Shown here piece after piece: positions 42,509 to 50,956 of a DNA stretch of 64,000 nucleotides. This DNA is from an uncultured Spirochaetia bacterium (GTDB lineage Bacteria; Spirochaetota; Spirochaetia; SZUA-6; Bin103). The notes beneath the pieces are model-generated. The model ran no database searches and was not told the origin of the DNA. It saw only the letters and a program-made list of their open reading frames with translations. The stretch spans positions 62,001-126,000 of the forward strand of contig CATQHW010000001.1 in assembly GCA_958296075.1 (NCBI GenBank). Direction: 5' to 3'. The position numbers and the translations under genes were made by a program. Position 1 is the first letter of the stretch; each line of letters begins with the position of its first letter.

Positions 42509-44425
42509 TTGCCGCCCTATGCAGCAGTGGACCTGGAAGCCGGCCTGCGGCGGTTCGGGCTCGCCGCCTTCCGTCCGGGCCAGCGGGAGGCGATCGAAAC
42601 CCTGCTCGGCGCCGGGCGCCTGTTGCTGGTGGCGCCGACCGGGGGCGGCAAGAGCCTGACGTACCAGCTTCCGGCGGCGCTGCTGCCGGGCACGACCGTC
42701 GTGGTGTCGCCGCTGATCGCGCTCATGCACGATCAGGTGGCCGCCCTGGAACGGTGCGGCGTGCCCGCCACCTATCTGGCCGGGACCCTGCCGTGGGAGG
42801 AAGTCCGGCAACGGCTCGCCGCGGTCGCGGCGGGCCGCTGCAAGCTGGTGTACGTCGCCCCCGAGCGTCTGGCCTCCGACCGGCTGCGGGCCGCGCTGGC
42901 CCGCCTGGAATGCCCGTTGCTGGCCATCGACGAGGCGCACTGCATCAGCTCGTGGGGGCACGACTTTCGCCCCGACTACCTGCAACTCGGGGAGCTGGTG
43001 CAGCTCCTGCCGCGGGCGCGGGTGCTGGCCTGCACCGCCACCGCCACGCCGGTGGTGCGCGACGAAATCATCGAGCGGCTCGGCCTGCCGGCGGACGCGC
43101 CGCAACTCATCCACGGCTTCGCGCGTCCCAACCTGGCGCTGCGGGTCGTCGAGATGATGACCGGCCGGGAGCGCGAGCGGCACGTCGACGCCGCGCTCGC
43201 CGAGGCGCTGGGCGGCCCGCGGCGCCGGCGCGGAACGGTGATCGTCTACGCGCCCACGCGCCGGACCGCCGAGGAAGAGGCGCAACGCCTCGATACGCTC
43301 CGGTGGGAGACGGCCGCCTATCACGCCGGCATGGACGGCGGCCGGCGCGAGCGCGTGCAACGCGCCTTCATGGCCGGCGAGCTCGACGCGGTCGTGGCAA
43401 CCAACGCATTCGGCATGGGCATCGACCGGGCCGACGTGCGGTGCGTGGCGCATCTGGCGCCGCCCGGATCGCTGGAGGCGTACTACCAGGAAGCCGGGCG
43501 GGCCGGCCGGGACGGCGAACCGGCGGTCTGCCTCCTGCTCATCTCCCCCGGAGACATGGCGCTGCGCCGCCACCTGATCGATCGGGACGGCGACGGCCGG
43601 CCGGCGGCGCCGGAGGTGGCGCAGCACCAGTGGAACCTGTTCCTGGAGTTGATGCGCTGGGCGGAAGGCGGCGCCTGCCGCCATGACGCGATCCTGCGCT
43701 ACTTCGGCGACGAAGAAGAGACCCTGGCCGGCTGCGGCCGCTGCGACGTGTGCCTGCGGCTCGCGGACGAAGAGGAGCACGATCCCGAACAAGCCGCGCT
43801 CGTGGTCCGCAAGGGGCTGTGTGGCGTGGCGCGCATCCACGGCCGCTTCGGCCTGACGGCCGCCGTGAAGCTGCTCAGGGGTGCCGCGGACGAACGCCTG
43901 CGGCGCGCCCGGCTCGACCGCACGCCGACCTTCGGCACGCTCGGCGACCGTTCGGAGGAGTGGCTGATGCGCTTGCTGCGGCGCTGCGTCACCGCCGGTT
44001 GGGTCGACTTCCAGGGCGGCGACCGGCCGATCGCCGTGGTCACCGCGGAGGGACGGGAGGTGATCTACGCGCGCCGGCCGGCGCGCCTGCTGCTGCCGCC
44101 GGCGGCGCGGACCCGGCCGGCGCGCGACGCGGCCCGGCCCGCGCGCCCGCGCGGCGAAGGACGCGCGGCTGCCGGCCCTGCGGTCGAAGAGCTCGACGAA
44201 GCCGGCCGCGAGCTGTTCGAGGCGCTACGCGCCTTTCGCATCGAGCAGGCGCGCCGCCAGCAGGTGCCGCCCTATGTCATCGCCAGCGACCGGACCCTGC
44301 GCCACGTCGCCGCGCTGCGCCCGGACTCGCCGGAAACCCTGGAGCTGGTGCACGGTATCGGCCCCGCCAAGGCCGAGCGCTACGGGGCGGCGCTGCTGGA
44401 GATCGTCGAGCGATTCAGACAGTAG
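42509..44425 (+). CDS. recQ: ATP-dependent DNA helicase RecQ
   Basis: The protein begins with RecQ motif 0 FGLAAFRPGQREAIETLL, then Walker A VAPTGGGKSLTYQLPAALL, DEAH box LLAIDEAHCISSWGHDFRP, and motifs V/VI NAFGMGIDRADVR and QEAGRAGRDGEP. Zinc ligands follow (CRHDAILRYF...CGRCDVC), then a winged-helix RQC region and a C-terminal HRDC domain (about 575-638: VIASDRTLRHVA, LVHGIGPAKAERYG). Length 638 is normal for RecQ. It unwinds DNA 3'-5' in recombination repair. The start is uncertain: TTG at 42509 or GTG at 42527 (VDLEAGLRR); the latter fits the domain start better. Confidence 0.95.
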   Translation: MPPYAAVDLEAGLRRFGLAAFRPGQREAIETLLGAGRLLLVAPTGGGKSLTYQLPAALLPGTTVVVSPLIALMHDQVAALERCGVPATYLAGTLPWEEVRQRLAAVAAGRCKLVYVAPERLASDRLRAALARLECPLLAIDEAHCISSWGHDFRPDYLQLGELVQLLPRARVLACTATATPVVRDEIIERLGLPADAPQLIHGFARPNLALRVVEMMTGRERERHVDAALAEALGGPRRRRGTVIVYAPTRRTAEEEAQRLDTLRWETAAYHAGMDGGRRERVQRAFMAGELDAVVATNAFGMGIDRADVRCVAHLAPPGSLEAYYQEAGRAGRDGEPAVCLLLISPGDMALRRHLIDRDGDGRPAAPEVAQHQWNLFLELMRWAEGGACRHDAILRYFGDEEETLAGCGRCDVCLRLADEEEHDPEQAALVVRKGLCGVARIHGRFGLTAAVKLLRGAADERLRRARLDRTPTFGTLGDRSEEWLMRLLRRCVTAGWVDFQGGDRPIAVVTAEGREVIYARRPARLLLPPAARTRPARDAARPARPRGEGRAAAGPAVEELDEAGRELFEALRAFRIEQARRQQVPPYVIASDRTLRHVAALRPDSPETLELVHGIGPAKAERYGAALLEIVERFRQ

Positions 44426-44457
44426 TATCCGCGCGCCGTGGTCAACCTGGCCGGCGG

Positions 44458-45306
44458 CTACCGGTGGACGCCGGTCGCGGATGCCGGCGACGCGACCGCC
44501 CGCCCGTCGCCGTCGAAGACCAGACGGTACGAACCGCCCCGCATCGAGCGCGTGGCGCCGTCCATGTAGCAGACGCTGAAGGCGCGGCGCGGTACGTCGG
44601 TCTCGTTCGTCCCGGACCGGTGCAGCGTCCAGTTGTGCAGGAGCACCGCCTCGCCCGCATCGAGTTCGAGATGGACCGTGCGGAACGCCCGATCGCCCGA
44701 CGCGATCCGCTGGTCGAGATCCTCGCGCTGTCCGTCGGAGAGAAACCCGGACGATGAGCTCGGATTGAGCAGCCGCCGGTGTGACCCGGGCACGATCTCC
44801 ACGCAGCCGTTCGCCTTCGACGCCGGATCGAGCGCGGTCCACACGGTGATCTGCGGATCGCGGTCGAGATCGGTCCAGCGATCCTGATGCCACACCAGGT
44901 CGGAGCCGCCGCCGGCCGGCTTGTTCAGGAACATCGCGCGGAAGCAGGCGACCGGGCGGTCCGGACCGTAGACCCGCCGGCACAGGTCCGCGAACAACGG
45001 CCGCGTCAGGTAGGCGTGGAACAGCGGATCGAGCTCCAGGTCCTGAACCTTGCGGTAGGCCAGCGTCGCCCCCTTGTGCCCCTTCGTCTGTCCTTGGAGG
45101 CGCTCCGGCGGATCGGTCGATGGGTCGAGCTGCATGAGCATGCGGTCATACGGCGCGTCCGCCGCGCCGAGCATGATCCGGTCGATGCGCGTGCGGAGGG
45201 CATCGAGGTCCCGATCGTCCAGGAGTCGGCCGAGCCTTACGTACCCCTGCTCGTGAAGCCGCCGCAGCTCATCGCCGGCGATCATCGCACGTTCGTCTCG
45301 CTTCAT
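44458..45306 (-). CDS. Phytanoyl-CoA dioxygenase (PhyH)-family protein
   Basis: The 282-residue product is a Fe(II)/2-oxoglutarate oxygenase of the PhyH type. The iron-binding His-x-Asp is in SDLVWHQDRWTDLD, and the distal His follows in LLHNWTLHRSGTN, with the 2-oxoglutarate-binding Arg downstream (PRRAFSVCYMDG). GCVEIVPGSHR is the characteristic loop. Such enzymes hydroxylate varied small molecules; the substrate is unknown. Start ATG at 45306 is preferred to 45315. It lies 14 bases downstream of a small conserved protein gene. Two other PhyH genes are in the window. Confidence 0.88.
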   Translation of the reverse strand: MKRDERAMIAGDELRRLHEQGYVRLGRLLDDRDLDALRTRIDRIMLGAADAPYDRMLMQLDPSTDPPERLQGQTKGHKGATLAYRKVQDLELDPLFHAYLTRPLFADLCRRVYGPDRPVACFRAMFLNKPAGGGSDLVWHQDRWTDLDRDPQITVWTALDPASKANGCVEIVPGSHRRLLNPSSSSGFLSDGQREDLDQRIASGDRAFRTVHLELDAGEAVLLHNWTLHRSGTNETDVPRRAFSVCYMDGATRSMRGGSYRLVFDGDGRAVASPASATGVHR

Positions 45307-45320
45307 AGACACCACCTGTT

Positions 45321-45722
45321 TTACTTGGTATCTTCGGACGCGGCGCCGACGTGCAGCGCACGGCCGCCGATCCGCACCTCATCGAGGGCGACCGTGAGCC
45401 AGTGCACGCCCGGTGACCGGAACGCGGCCCCCGCCATGGGACAGACGATCTCGACGTCAGCCGCCGGCGCCCTTACCTGCACCGTGCCGTGCGACCTGAC
45501 GATGACCGCACCCGTGTCGTCCTGGACGACGTTGATCGCCACGTCGTGTCTCCCCTTCGAGACATTCCCCACGGCGACGTACACGTACCACGTCGGCGCG
45601 ACGATCGGAAACCGGGCGAAGCTGAAGCTCTGGAAGATGCCGATGAGTCCCTTCTTCCCGTTCTTCTCCTCGATCGCCTTGTCGGCGCAGAGGATGGCAT
45701 GGAGTACCGGTTCCACGTTCAA
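45321..45722 (-). CDS. Small conserved protein of unknown function
   Basis: The 133-residue product opens MNVEPVLHAILCADKAIEEK, then has GLIGIFQSFSFARFP, an immunoglobulin-like beta region (WYVYVAVGNVSKGRHDVAINV, VQVRAPAADVEIVCPM) and ends VALDEVRIGGRALHV. The pattern resembles the small DUF6941-type proteins, all-beta domains without known enzymatic residues, but I cannot assign it firmly. It is in a same-strand cluster between the M20 peptidase (6 bases upstream) and a PhyH oxygenase (14 bases downstream), so it is probably co-transcribed. Confidence 0.6.
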   Translation of the reverse strand: MNVEPVLHAILCADKAIEEKNGKKGLIGIFQSFSFARFPIVAPTWYVYVAVGNVSKGRHDVAINVVQDDTGAVIVRSHGTVQVRAPAADVEIVCPMAGAAFRSPGVHWLTVALDEVRIGGRALHVGAASEDTK

Positions 45723-45728
45723 CAGGCG

Positions 45729-46823
45729 CTACGAGCCGAGCATCAGCGCCCGGCAGACCTCCGCCAGCCGATCCAGCTCGTCGATCGGCATCGATTCCTG
45801 GTTGGTGTGGATGTCCCGATAGCCGACCGAGATCACCACGGTCGGCAGCCCCTTGGCGTTGAACTCGTTGGCGTCGCTGCCGCCACAGGTGGTGGCGCGC
45901 CGCGGCGTCAGGCCGGCCGACCGGATCGCCGCCTCGGCGCGCCGCACCGGCGCGTCGTCCTCGCCGAACCGATAGCCGGCCGTACTGCCCAGCGACTCCA
46001 CGTCGATGGCGCCGCCGAACGCCTCCGCGCCCTGCCGGCAGCAGTCCAGCAACGCCGCGCGGTGCGCGCGGAACCGGCTCCGGTCCAGGCTGCGCACCTG
46101 CACGGTCAGCGCCGCCTGCGGCGGGACGATGTTGGCCGCCTCCCCGCCGGTGAGCACGCCCGCGTTGGCGGTGGTCTCGGCGTCGATGCGGCCGAGCTGC
46201 ATCCGGTCGATCGCGCGCGCGGCCATCCGCAGCGCGCTGCGGCCCTCCTCGGGCTCCGTGCCGGCGTGCGCGGCGCGCCCGCGAAAGGTGACGCGGAGCG
46301 TCTCCGCCCAGGGACCGGCCATGATGATGCCGCCGACCGGCCCGTCGACGTCCGGTACGAAGGCCATGCGCGAGCGGACCCCGGCGACGTCGAACGCCTT
46401 GGAGCCGATATGCCCCACGTCCTCGCCCACCGTGAAGAGCACCTCCACGGGCGGATGCGGCGTGCCGTCCGCCGCGATCGCTTCCACGGCCTCGACGATG
46501 GCGGCCACCGCCGCCTTGTCGTCGGCGCCGAGCACGCTCGATCCGTCGGTGTGCACCGCGCCGTCGCGTATCACCGGCTCCATGCCGGGGGTCGGACGCA
46601 CGGTATCGGTGTGAGCGCACAGCAGGATCGGCTCCTCGCCGGCCCGCGCCCCGCACCCGGGCCAGAATCCCAGCACGTTGCGGCTCCGATCCGCGCGCAG
46701 CCGGACCCCGGCGCGCTCCAGCTTCGGCCGCAGGGCGTCGCTCACCGGGTCTTCGTTCGGGTGATAGCTGTCGATGCGGAGGATCGTCAGGAACGTGTCG
46801 AGCACCCGCGCGGAGTCGATCAC
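45729..46823 (-). CDS. M20-family metallopeptidase (PepT-like)
   Basis: The 364-residue enzyme has the zinc site motifs of M20 amidohydrolases: ILLCAHTDTVRP (His-x-Asp), SVLGADDKAAVAAIVEA (bridging Asp, catalytic region), EVLFTVGEDVGHIGSKAF (Glu pair) and a C-terminal GSDANEFNAKGLPTVVISVG. A dimerisation domain in the middle includes RGRAAHAGTEPEEGRSALRM. It resembles tripeptidase T-like peptidases acting on short peptides or N-acyl amino acids. Start GTG at 46823. It lies 6 bases downstream of an HpcH/HpaI aldolase gene, which suggests one catabolic transcription unit running through to the PhyH gene at 44458. Confidence 0.88.
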   Translation of the reverse strand: MIDSARVLDTFLTILRIDSYHPNEDPVSDALRPKLERAGVRLRADRSRNVLGFWPGCGARAGEEPILLCAHTDTVRPTPGMEPVIRDGAVHTDGSSVLGADDKAAVAAIVEAVEAIAADGTPHPPVEVLFTVGEDVGHIGSKAFDVAGVRSRMAFVPDVDGPVGGIIMAGPWAETLRVTFRGRAAHAGTEPEEGRSALRMAARAIDRMQLGRIDAETTANAGVLTGGEAANIVPPQAALTVQVRSLDRSRFRAHRAALLDCCRQGAEAFGGAIDVESLGSTAGYRFGEDDAPVRRAEAAIRSAGLTPRRATTCGGSDANEFNAKGLPTVVISVGYRDIHTNQESMPIDELDRLAEVCRALMLGS

Positions 46824-46829
46824 GGCTCG

Positions 46830-47630
46830 TCAGCCGCGGCGCTCGCCGGCGCGCAACTCGTCGAGCGCCGCCGTAAGCCCCTGTGCGCCGAGGAAGCCGA
46901 ACGATCCGATGTTGATGAAGCGGTACCCCTGATCGTACGCCTGCTTGCTGTGGGCCACGCCCTGCAGGGCTATGCCCGCGGTTTTGCCGGAGGCGCCGAC
47001 GCGCTGCGGGAACTCGGCCAGAAACGCCTGCACCTTCGGGTGACGGAGTTGCCCGATGACCCCCAGCGACGCCGACAGGTCGGACGGTCCGGCGAACACC
47101 ACGTCGACCCCGTCGACGGCGGCGATCGCATCGAGGTTGGCGATGCCGGCCGGGCTCTCGATCTGCACCACCACGCACGTCTCGTCGTTGGCCGCCGGCA
47201 GGTAGTCGTCCCAACTGACGTCCAGGTAGACGGTCCAGGTCGGGGTGATCCCCCGCGATCCCTGCGGCGGATACTTGGCGTACTCGACAGCGCGCTTGGC
47301 TTCGTCGGCGGTGCCTACCTGCGGCACCATCACCGTGTTGGCGCCGATGTCGAGAGCCTTCTTGATGGCGCTGGAGTCGAGTCCAGGGACCCGGACCATC
47401 GGCGCCACGCCCCCCTGCCGGCACAGAATCGGCAGCCACCGCACCTCGCCGGTCCCGTACGGGCGGTGCTCCAGGTCGATCCAGAGGAAGTCGACGTCGC
47501 AGTTGATCGCCATCTTGGCGGAGAACTCCGATTCGTCGACCGCGCCGACGCCCCACGCCGCCCGGCCCGACGACAGCAACCGCTTGACGCGGTTCTCGAA
47601 CGCCGTTCCGGCGTTCCCTTCCGATTTCAT
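46830..47630 (-). CDS. HpcH/HpaI aldolase/citrate lyase family protein
   Basis: The 266-residue TIM-barrel aldolase has DVDFLWIDLEHRPYGTGEVR, ANTVMVPQVGTADEAKRAVE, YPPQGSRGITPTWTVYLD, the metal-ligand CVVVQIESPAGIANLDAI and VVFAGPSDLSASLGV. It cleaves 2-oxo-3-deoxy acids using a divalent metal. It is a paralogue of the protein at 1698-2456 with clearly diverged sequence. It is the first gene of the minus-strand cluster aldolase, M20 peptidase, small protein, PhyH. Its start region faces the metal-transport operon across about 90 bases. Confidence 0.88.
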   Translation of the reverse strand: MKSEGNAGTAFENRVKRLLSSGRAAWGVGAVDESEFSAKMAINCDVDFLWIDLEHRPYGTGEVRWLPILCRQGGVAPMVRVPGLDSSAIKKALDIGANTVMVPQVGTADEAKRAVEYAKYPPQGSRGITPTWTVYLDVSWDDYLPAANDETCVVVQIESPAGIANLDAIAAVDGVDVVFAGPSDLSASLGVIGQLRHPKVQAFLAEFPQRVGASGKTAGIALQGVAHSKQAYDQGYRFINIGSFGFLGAQGLTAALDELRAGERRG

Positions 47631-47689
47631 GATGCGCGCAGTGTGCCGGCATCGCGGCGCACCGCGCCACCCTACAGGCGTGGGGTACC

Positions 47690-47719
47690 TTGACGCCCCC
47701 GACCGGTAAGGGCTATGGT
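47690..47719 (+). promoter_or_regulatory. Promoter of the metal transporter operon
   Basis: TTGACG at 47690-47695 and TATGGT at 47714-47719 are 18 bases apart. The palindrome at 47721-47740 begins two bases after the -10, so it covers the transcription start. Confidence 0.55.
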
Positions 47720-47720
47720 C

Positions 47721-47740
47721 TATTTTGACGAATCAAAATA
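47721..47740. promoter_or_regulatory. Palindromic operator, probable DtxR/MntR/TroR-type metal repressor site
   Basis: TATTTTGA-CGAA-TCAAAATA is a perfect 8-bp inverted repeat with a 4-bp centre, AT-rich in a GC-rich setting, placed at the expected transcription start of a Mn/Zn/Fe transporter. Size and symmetry fit the operators of DtxR-family metalloregulators; which regulator binds is unknown. Confidence 0.65.
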
Positions 47741-48795
47741 TGATGTTCTGGATGCAAAAGACGGTCCTCCGCCGCACCGTGCTCGTCACGGCTCTGGCAG
47801 CGCTGCCGTTGGCGGCGTGCGGCAACCGCGCCCAGCCGAATTCGACCTCCCCGCCGGCCGGCGCCGGCGCGCACGCGGCCGCCGCCGGAGCCGCGCGGAC
47901 CTACCCCTACCGGATCACGGCCACCACCGGCATGGTCGCCGACATCGTGCGCCAGGTCGCCGGCGACCGCGCCTCGGTGGCCGCGATCATCGGCGAAGGC
48001 ATAGACCCACACCTCTACGTGCCGACCCGCAGCGACGTGGCGGCGCTCATGGAAGCCGACGTCGTCTTCTACTCCGGCCTCTTCCTGGAGGGAAAGATGA
48101 CCGACACGCTCATCAAGGTGGCCGGCAGCCGGCCCGTGCACGCGGTCACCGAGCTGGTGGACGAGTCGCTGCTGCTGCAGCCGGCGGAGTTCGCCGGCCA
48201 CTTCGACCCCCACCTGTGGATGGACGTGTCGGGCTGGATGCAGGCGGTGCACGCGGTGACCGAAGCGCTGGCCGCCTTCGACCCGGACGGTGCGGGCGGC
48301 TATCGCGAGCGCGCGGCGGCCTACGCCGCGACCCTCGCGGCGCTGCACGACTACGCGATTCGCGCGCTGGGCTCGATTCCCGAGCCGCAGCGCATGCTGG
48401 TGACCGCCCACGACGCGTTCAACTACTTCGGCCGCGCCTACGGGTTGCAGGTGGCCGGCATCCAGGGGATTTCCACGGAGTCGGAGGCGGGGCTCGACCG
48501 CATCAACCGGCTGGTCGACCTGCTGGTAACGCGCCGCATCCGGGCGGTCTTCGTGGAGACCACCATCGCCGACCGCAACGTCCGCGCCCTGATCGAGGGG
48601 GCGGCGGCGCGCGGCCACACGGTGGTGGTGGGCGGCGAACTCTTCTCCGACGCCATGGGACAGCCGGGGACGTACGAGGGGACCTACGTGGGCATGCTCG
48701 ACCACAACGTCACCACCGTGGCGCGGGCGCTGGGCGGTGACGCTCCGGAACGGGGATTCCAGAGACGCCTGACCGCCGCGGCGCCGGCGCCGTGA
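47740..48795 (+). CDS. troA: Manganese/zinc/iron ABC transporter substrate-binding lipoprotein (TroA-like)
   Basis: The frame starts with ATG at 47740, 47743 or 47752; the last gives MQKTVLRRTVLVTALAALPL, a signal sequence, with the lipobox LPLAAC, so the mature protein is a lipoprotein. The cluster A-I binding-protein motifs are visible: metal-ligand His in GIDPHLYVP, His in HFDPHLWMDV, TAHDAFNYFGRAYGL, and Glu/Asp late (ETTIADRNVR). The protein would capture Mn2+, Zn2+ or Fe2+ outside the membrane and deliver it to the two permeases encoded downstream. It is the first gene of a four-gene operon with 4-base overlaps, under the palindromic operator. Confidence 0.93.
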   Translation: MMFWMQKTVLRRTVLVTALAALPLAACGNRAQPNSTSPPAGAGAHAAAAGAARTYPYRITATTGMVADIVRQVAGDRASVAAIIGEGIDPHLYVPTRSDVAALMEADVVFYSGLFLEGKMTDTLIKVAGSRPVHAVTELVDESLLLQPAEFAGHFDPHLWMDVSGWMQAVHAVTEALAAFDPDGAGGYRERAAAYAATLAALHDYAIRALGSIPEPQRMLVTAHDAFNYFGRAYGLQVAGIQGISTESEAGLDRINRLVDLLVTRRIRAVFVETTIADRNVRALIEGAAARGHTVVVGGELFSDAMGQPGTYEGTYVGMLDHNVTTVARALGGDAPERGFQRRLTAAAPAP

Positions 48796-49586
48796 ACGGT
48801 CCGCCGGGCGGGTTCGTCCCCGCCGACAGCCCACTGATCGTCCGCGGCCTCACCATCGCCTACCGGCGGCGGCCGGTGCTGTGGGACGTCGACGTGACCG
48901 CCCGCGACGGGGCGATCACCGGCATCGTCGGCCCCAACGGGGCCGGCAAGAGTACCCTGCTCAAGGGGGTGCTCGACCTGGTGCCGAAGGTGTCGGGCTC
49001 GGTGAGCATCTACGGCAAGCCGTACCGGCAGCAGCGCCCGGTCGTCGCCTACGTGCCGCAGCGCGAGAGCGTCGATTGGGACTACCCGGTCAGCGCCCTC
49101 GACCTGGTGGCGATGGGCCTGTACCGATCGCTCGGCTGGTTGCGTCCGGTCCGCCGCGCCACGCGCGCGGCGGCCCTGGCCGCCATGGACCTGGTGGGGA
49201 TGGCGGACTATGCGGGCCGGCAGATTTCCGAGCTCTCCGGCGGCCAGCAGCAGCGGCTGTTCCTGGCCCGCGCGCTGGCCCAGAACCCCCGCATCTACTT
49301 CATGGACGAGCCGTTCGCGGGCGTCGACGCCGCCACCGAACGGACCATCGTCGACCTGCTGCAGCGGCTGCGGCGGCAGGGCAAGAGCGTGTTCGTAGTC
49401 CACCACGACCTGCAGACGGTCGACAGCTACTTCGACGCGCTGCTGATGCTCAACCTGCGGGTGGTCGCCCACGGTCCGGTGAAGGACGTTTTCACCGACG
49501 ACAACCTGCAGAAGACCTACGGCGGCCGGCTGACGCTGCTGGACCGCGCGGTCGACGCCCTGGGCCGGCGTGGGAGCGGCGGATGA
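48792..49586 (+). CDS. troB: Metal ABC transporter ATP-binding protein (TroB-like)
   Basis: The 264-residue ATPase has Walker A GPNGAGKST, YVPQRESVDWDYPVSALDLV (the PQR-xxVDWxFP signature of metal-transport ATPases), signature LSGGQQQRLFLARAL and Walker B IYFMDEPFAGVD. It starts with GTG in a GTGA overlap with troA and ends in an ATGA overlap with the next permease. It powers uptake of the divalent metal bound by TroA. Confidence 0.94.
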   Translation: MNGPPGGFVPADSPLIVRGLTIAYRRRPVLWDVDVTARDGAITGIVGPNGAGKSTLLKGVLDLVPKVSGSVSIYGKPYRQQRPVVAYVPQRESVDWDYPVSALDLVAMGLYRSLGWLRPVRRATRAAALAAMDLVGMADYAGRQISELSGGQQQRLFLARALAQNPRIYFMDEPFAGVDAATERTIVDLLQRLRRQGKSVFVVHHDLQTVDSYFDALLMLNLRVVAHGPVKDVFTDDNLQKTYGGRLTLLDRAVDALGRRGSGG

Positions 49587-50956
49587 CCTATCTGCCGGCG
49601 TGGGACCAGGTGCTGCGCGTGCTGACCCTGAGCGACTTCAACACGCGGGTCGTGGTGGTGGGCGTCGGCCTCCTGGGAATGGCGGCCGGCATCGTCGGCA
49701 CCTTCACCCTGCTGCGCAAACGGGCGCTGGTCTCCGACGCCATCAGTCACGCGACCCTGCCCGGCATCGCCGCGGCGTGGCTGGTGATGGTGGCGCTCGG
49801 CGGCACCGGCAAGTGGTTCCCGGGACTGTTGATCGGCGCCGCGGTGGGCGGTCTGGCCGCCACCGCGGCCGTGCTGGTGGTGCGCACGGTGCTCAGACTG
49901 CACGAGGACGCCGCGCTGGGCATCGTGTTGTCGGTGTCGTTCGGCGCCGGCATCGCGCTGCTCGGAGTGATTCAGCAGATGCGGCGCGGCTCCGCCGCCG
50001 GGCTCGATTCCTTCATCTACGGCAAGACCGCGTCGATGCTGGTCTCCGACGCGCTGTTGATCGGGATCATCTCGCTGGCGCTCGTCATCGTAGCCGTCAC
50101 GATGTTCAAGGAATTGAACATGCTCTGCTTCGACGCCGAGTATGCGGCCTCGCAGGGGTTGCCGGTGGGGGTTCTGGACGCGGTGATGCTGGCGCTGGTG
50201 GTGGCGGTCACCGTCATCGGCTTGCAGGCGGTGGGGCTCATCCTGATCGTCGCCCTGTTGATCATCCCGGCCGCGGCGGCGCGCTTCTGGACCTACGACC
50301 TGCGGCTGATGACGGTGCTGTCGGCGCTGATCGGCGCCCTGGGCGGCTTCATCGGGGCGGCGCTCTCGGCGCTGGTGCCGCGCCTGCCGGCCGGCGCGGT
50401 CATCGTCGTCGCCACCGCGGTCGGCTTCGTGATCAGCGTCCTGTTCGGTACCCGCCGCGGGCTGCTGCGGCTGCTCGTCGAGCGCCGCCGCAGCGACCGG
50501 CGCATCCGCCGCGAGCACCTGCTGCGCGCGGCGTTCGAGCAGGTCGAAGGGCGGCTCGGCGCCACGCCGGGCCATGCCGAGCTGAAAGCGGTCGCCGTCG
50601 ATCGGCGCCAGTTGGCCCATCGCCGGGGATGGTCGCGGCCCGAGCTGACCGCGGCCATGCGGGCCGGCCACCGGGAGGGGCTGCTGCAGCCGGCGCCCCT
50701 GGAGCCGGAATCGGTGCGGCTCACGCCGGCCGGCGCCGCCCAGGCGCTGCAGATCGTGCGCAACCACCGTCTGTGGGAGCTGTACCTGATACGGCACGCG
50801 GACGTGGCCACCAGCCGCGTAGACCGGGGCGCCGACCGCATCGAGCACGTGCTGGAGCCCGATCTGGTGGCGGAGCTGGAAGCGCAGTTGAACGGTCAGG
50901 CGGATCGGGCCGCGGTGGCCGCCAGCCCGCACGAGTTGCGGGGCGACGAACCGTGA
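49583..50956 (+). CDS. Metal ABC transporter permease fused to a DtxR-family metalloregulator domain (TroC-like)
   Basis: The 457-residue product has an ABC-3 permease of about eight membrane segments (1-~295; FTLLRKRALVSDAISHATLP, GLILIVALLIIPAAAARFW). A cytoplasmic part with a winged-helix (about 335-400, RGWSRPELTAAMRAGHREGL) and a DtxR-type metal-binding and dimerisation domain follows. In the latter, LTPAGAAQALQIVRNHRLWE carries the conserved His, and ADRIEHVLEPDL has Asp, Glu and His at metal-ligand positions. The transporter can therefore sense cytoplasmic metal itself: either autoinhibition of transport or DNA binding at the operator. This permease-DtxR architecture exists in some phyla but its function is poorly known. 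Confidence 0.88.
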   Translation: MTYLPAWDQVLRVLTLSDFNTRVVVVGVGLLGMAAGIVGTFTLLRKRALVSDAISHATLPGIAAAWLVMVALGGTGKWFPGLLIGAAVGGLAATAAVLVVRTVLRLHEDAALGIVLSVSFGAGIALLGVIQQMRRGSAAGLDSFIYGKTASMLVSDALLIGIISLALVIVAVTMFKELNMLCFDAEYAASQGLPVGVLDAVMLALVVAVTVIGLQAVGLILIVALLIIPAAAARFWTYDLRLMTVLSALIGALGGFIGAALSALVPRLPAGAVIVVATAVGFVISVLFGTRRGLLRLLVERRRSDRRIRREHLLRAAFEQVEGRLGATPGHAELKAVAVDRRQLAHRRGWSRPELTAAMRAGHREGLLQPAPLEPESVRLTPAGAAQALQIVRNHRLWELYLIRHADVATSRVDRGADRIEHVLEPDLVAELEAQLNGQADRAAVAASPHELRGDEP

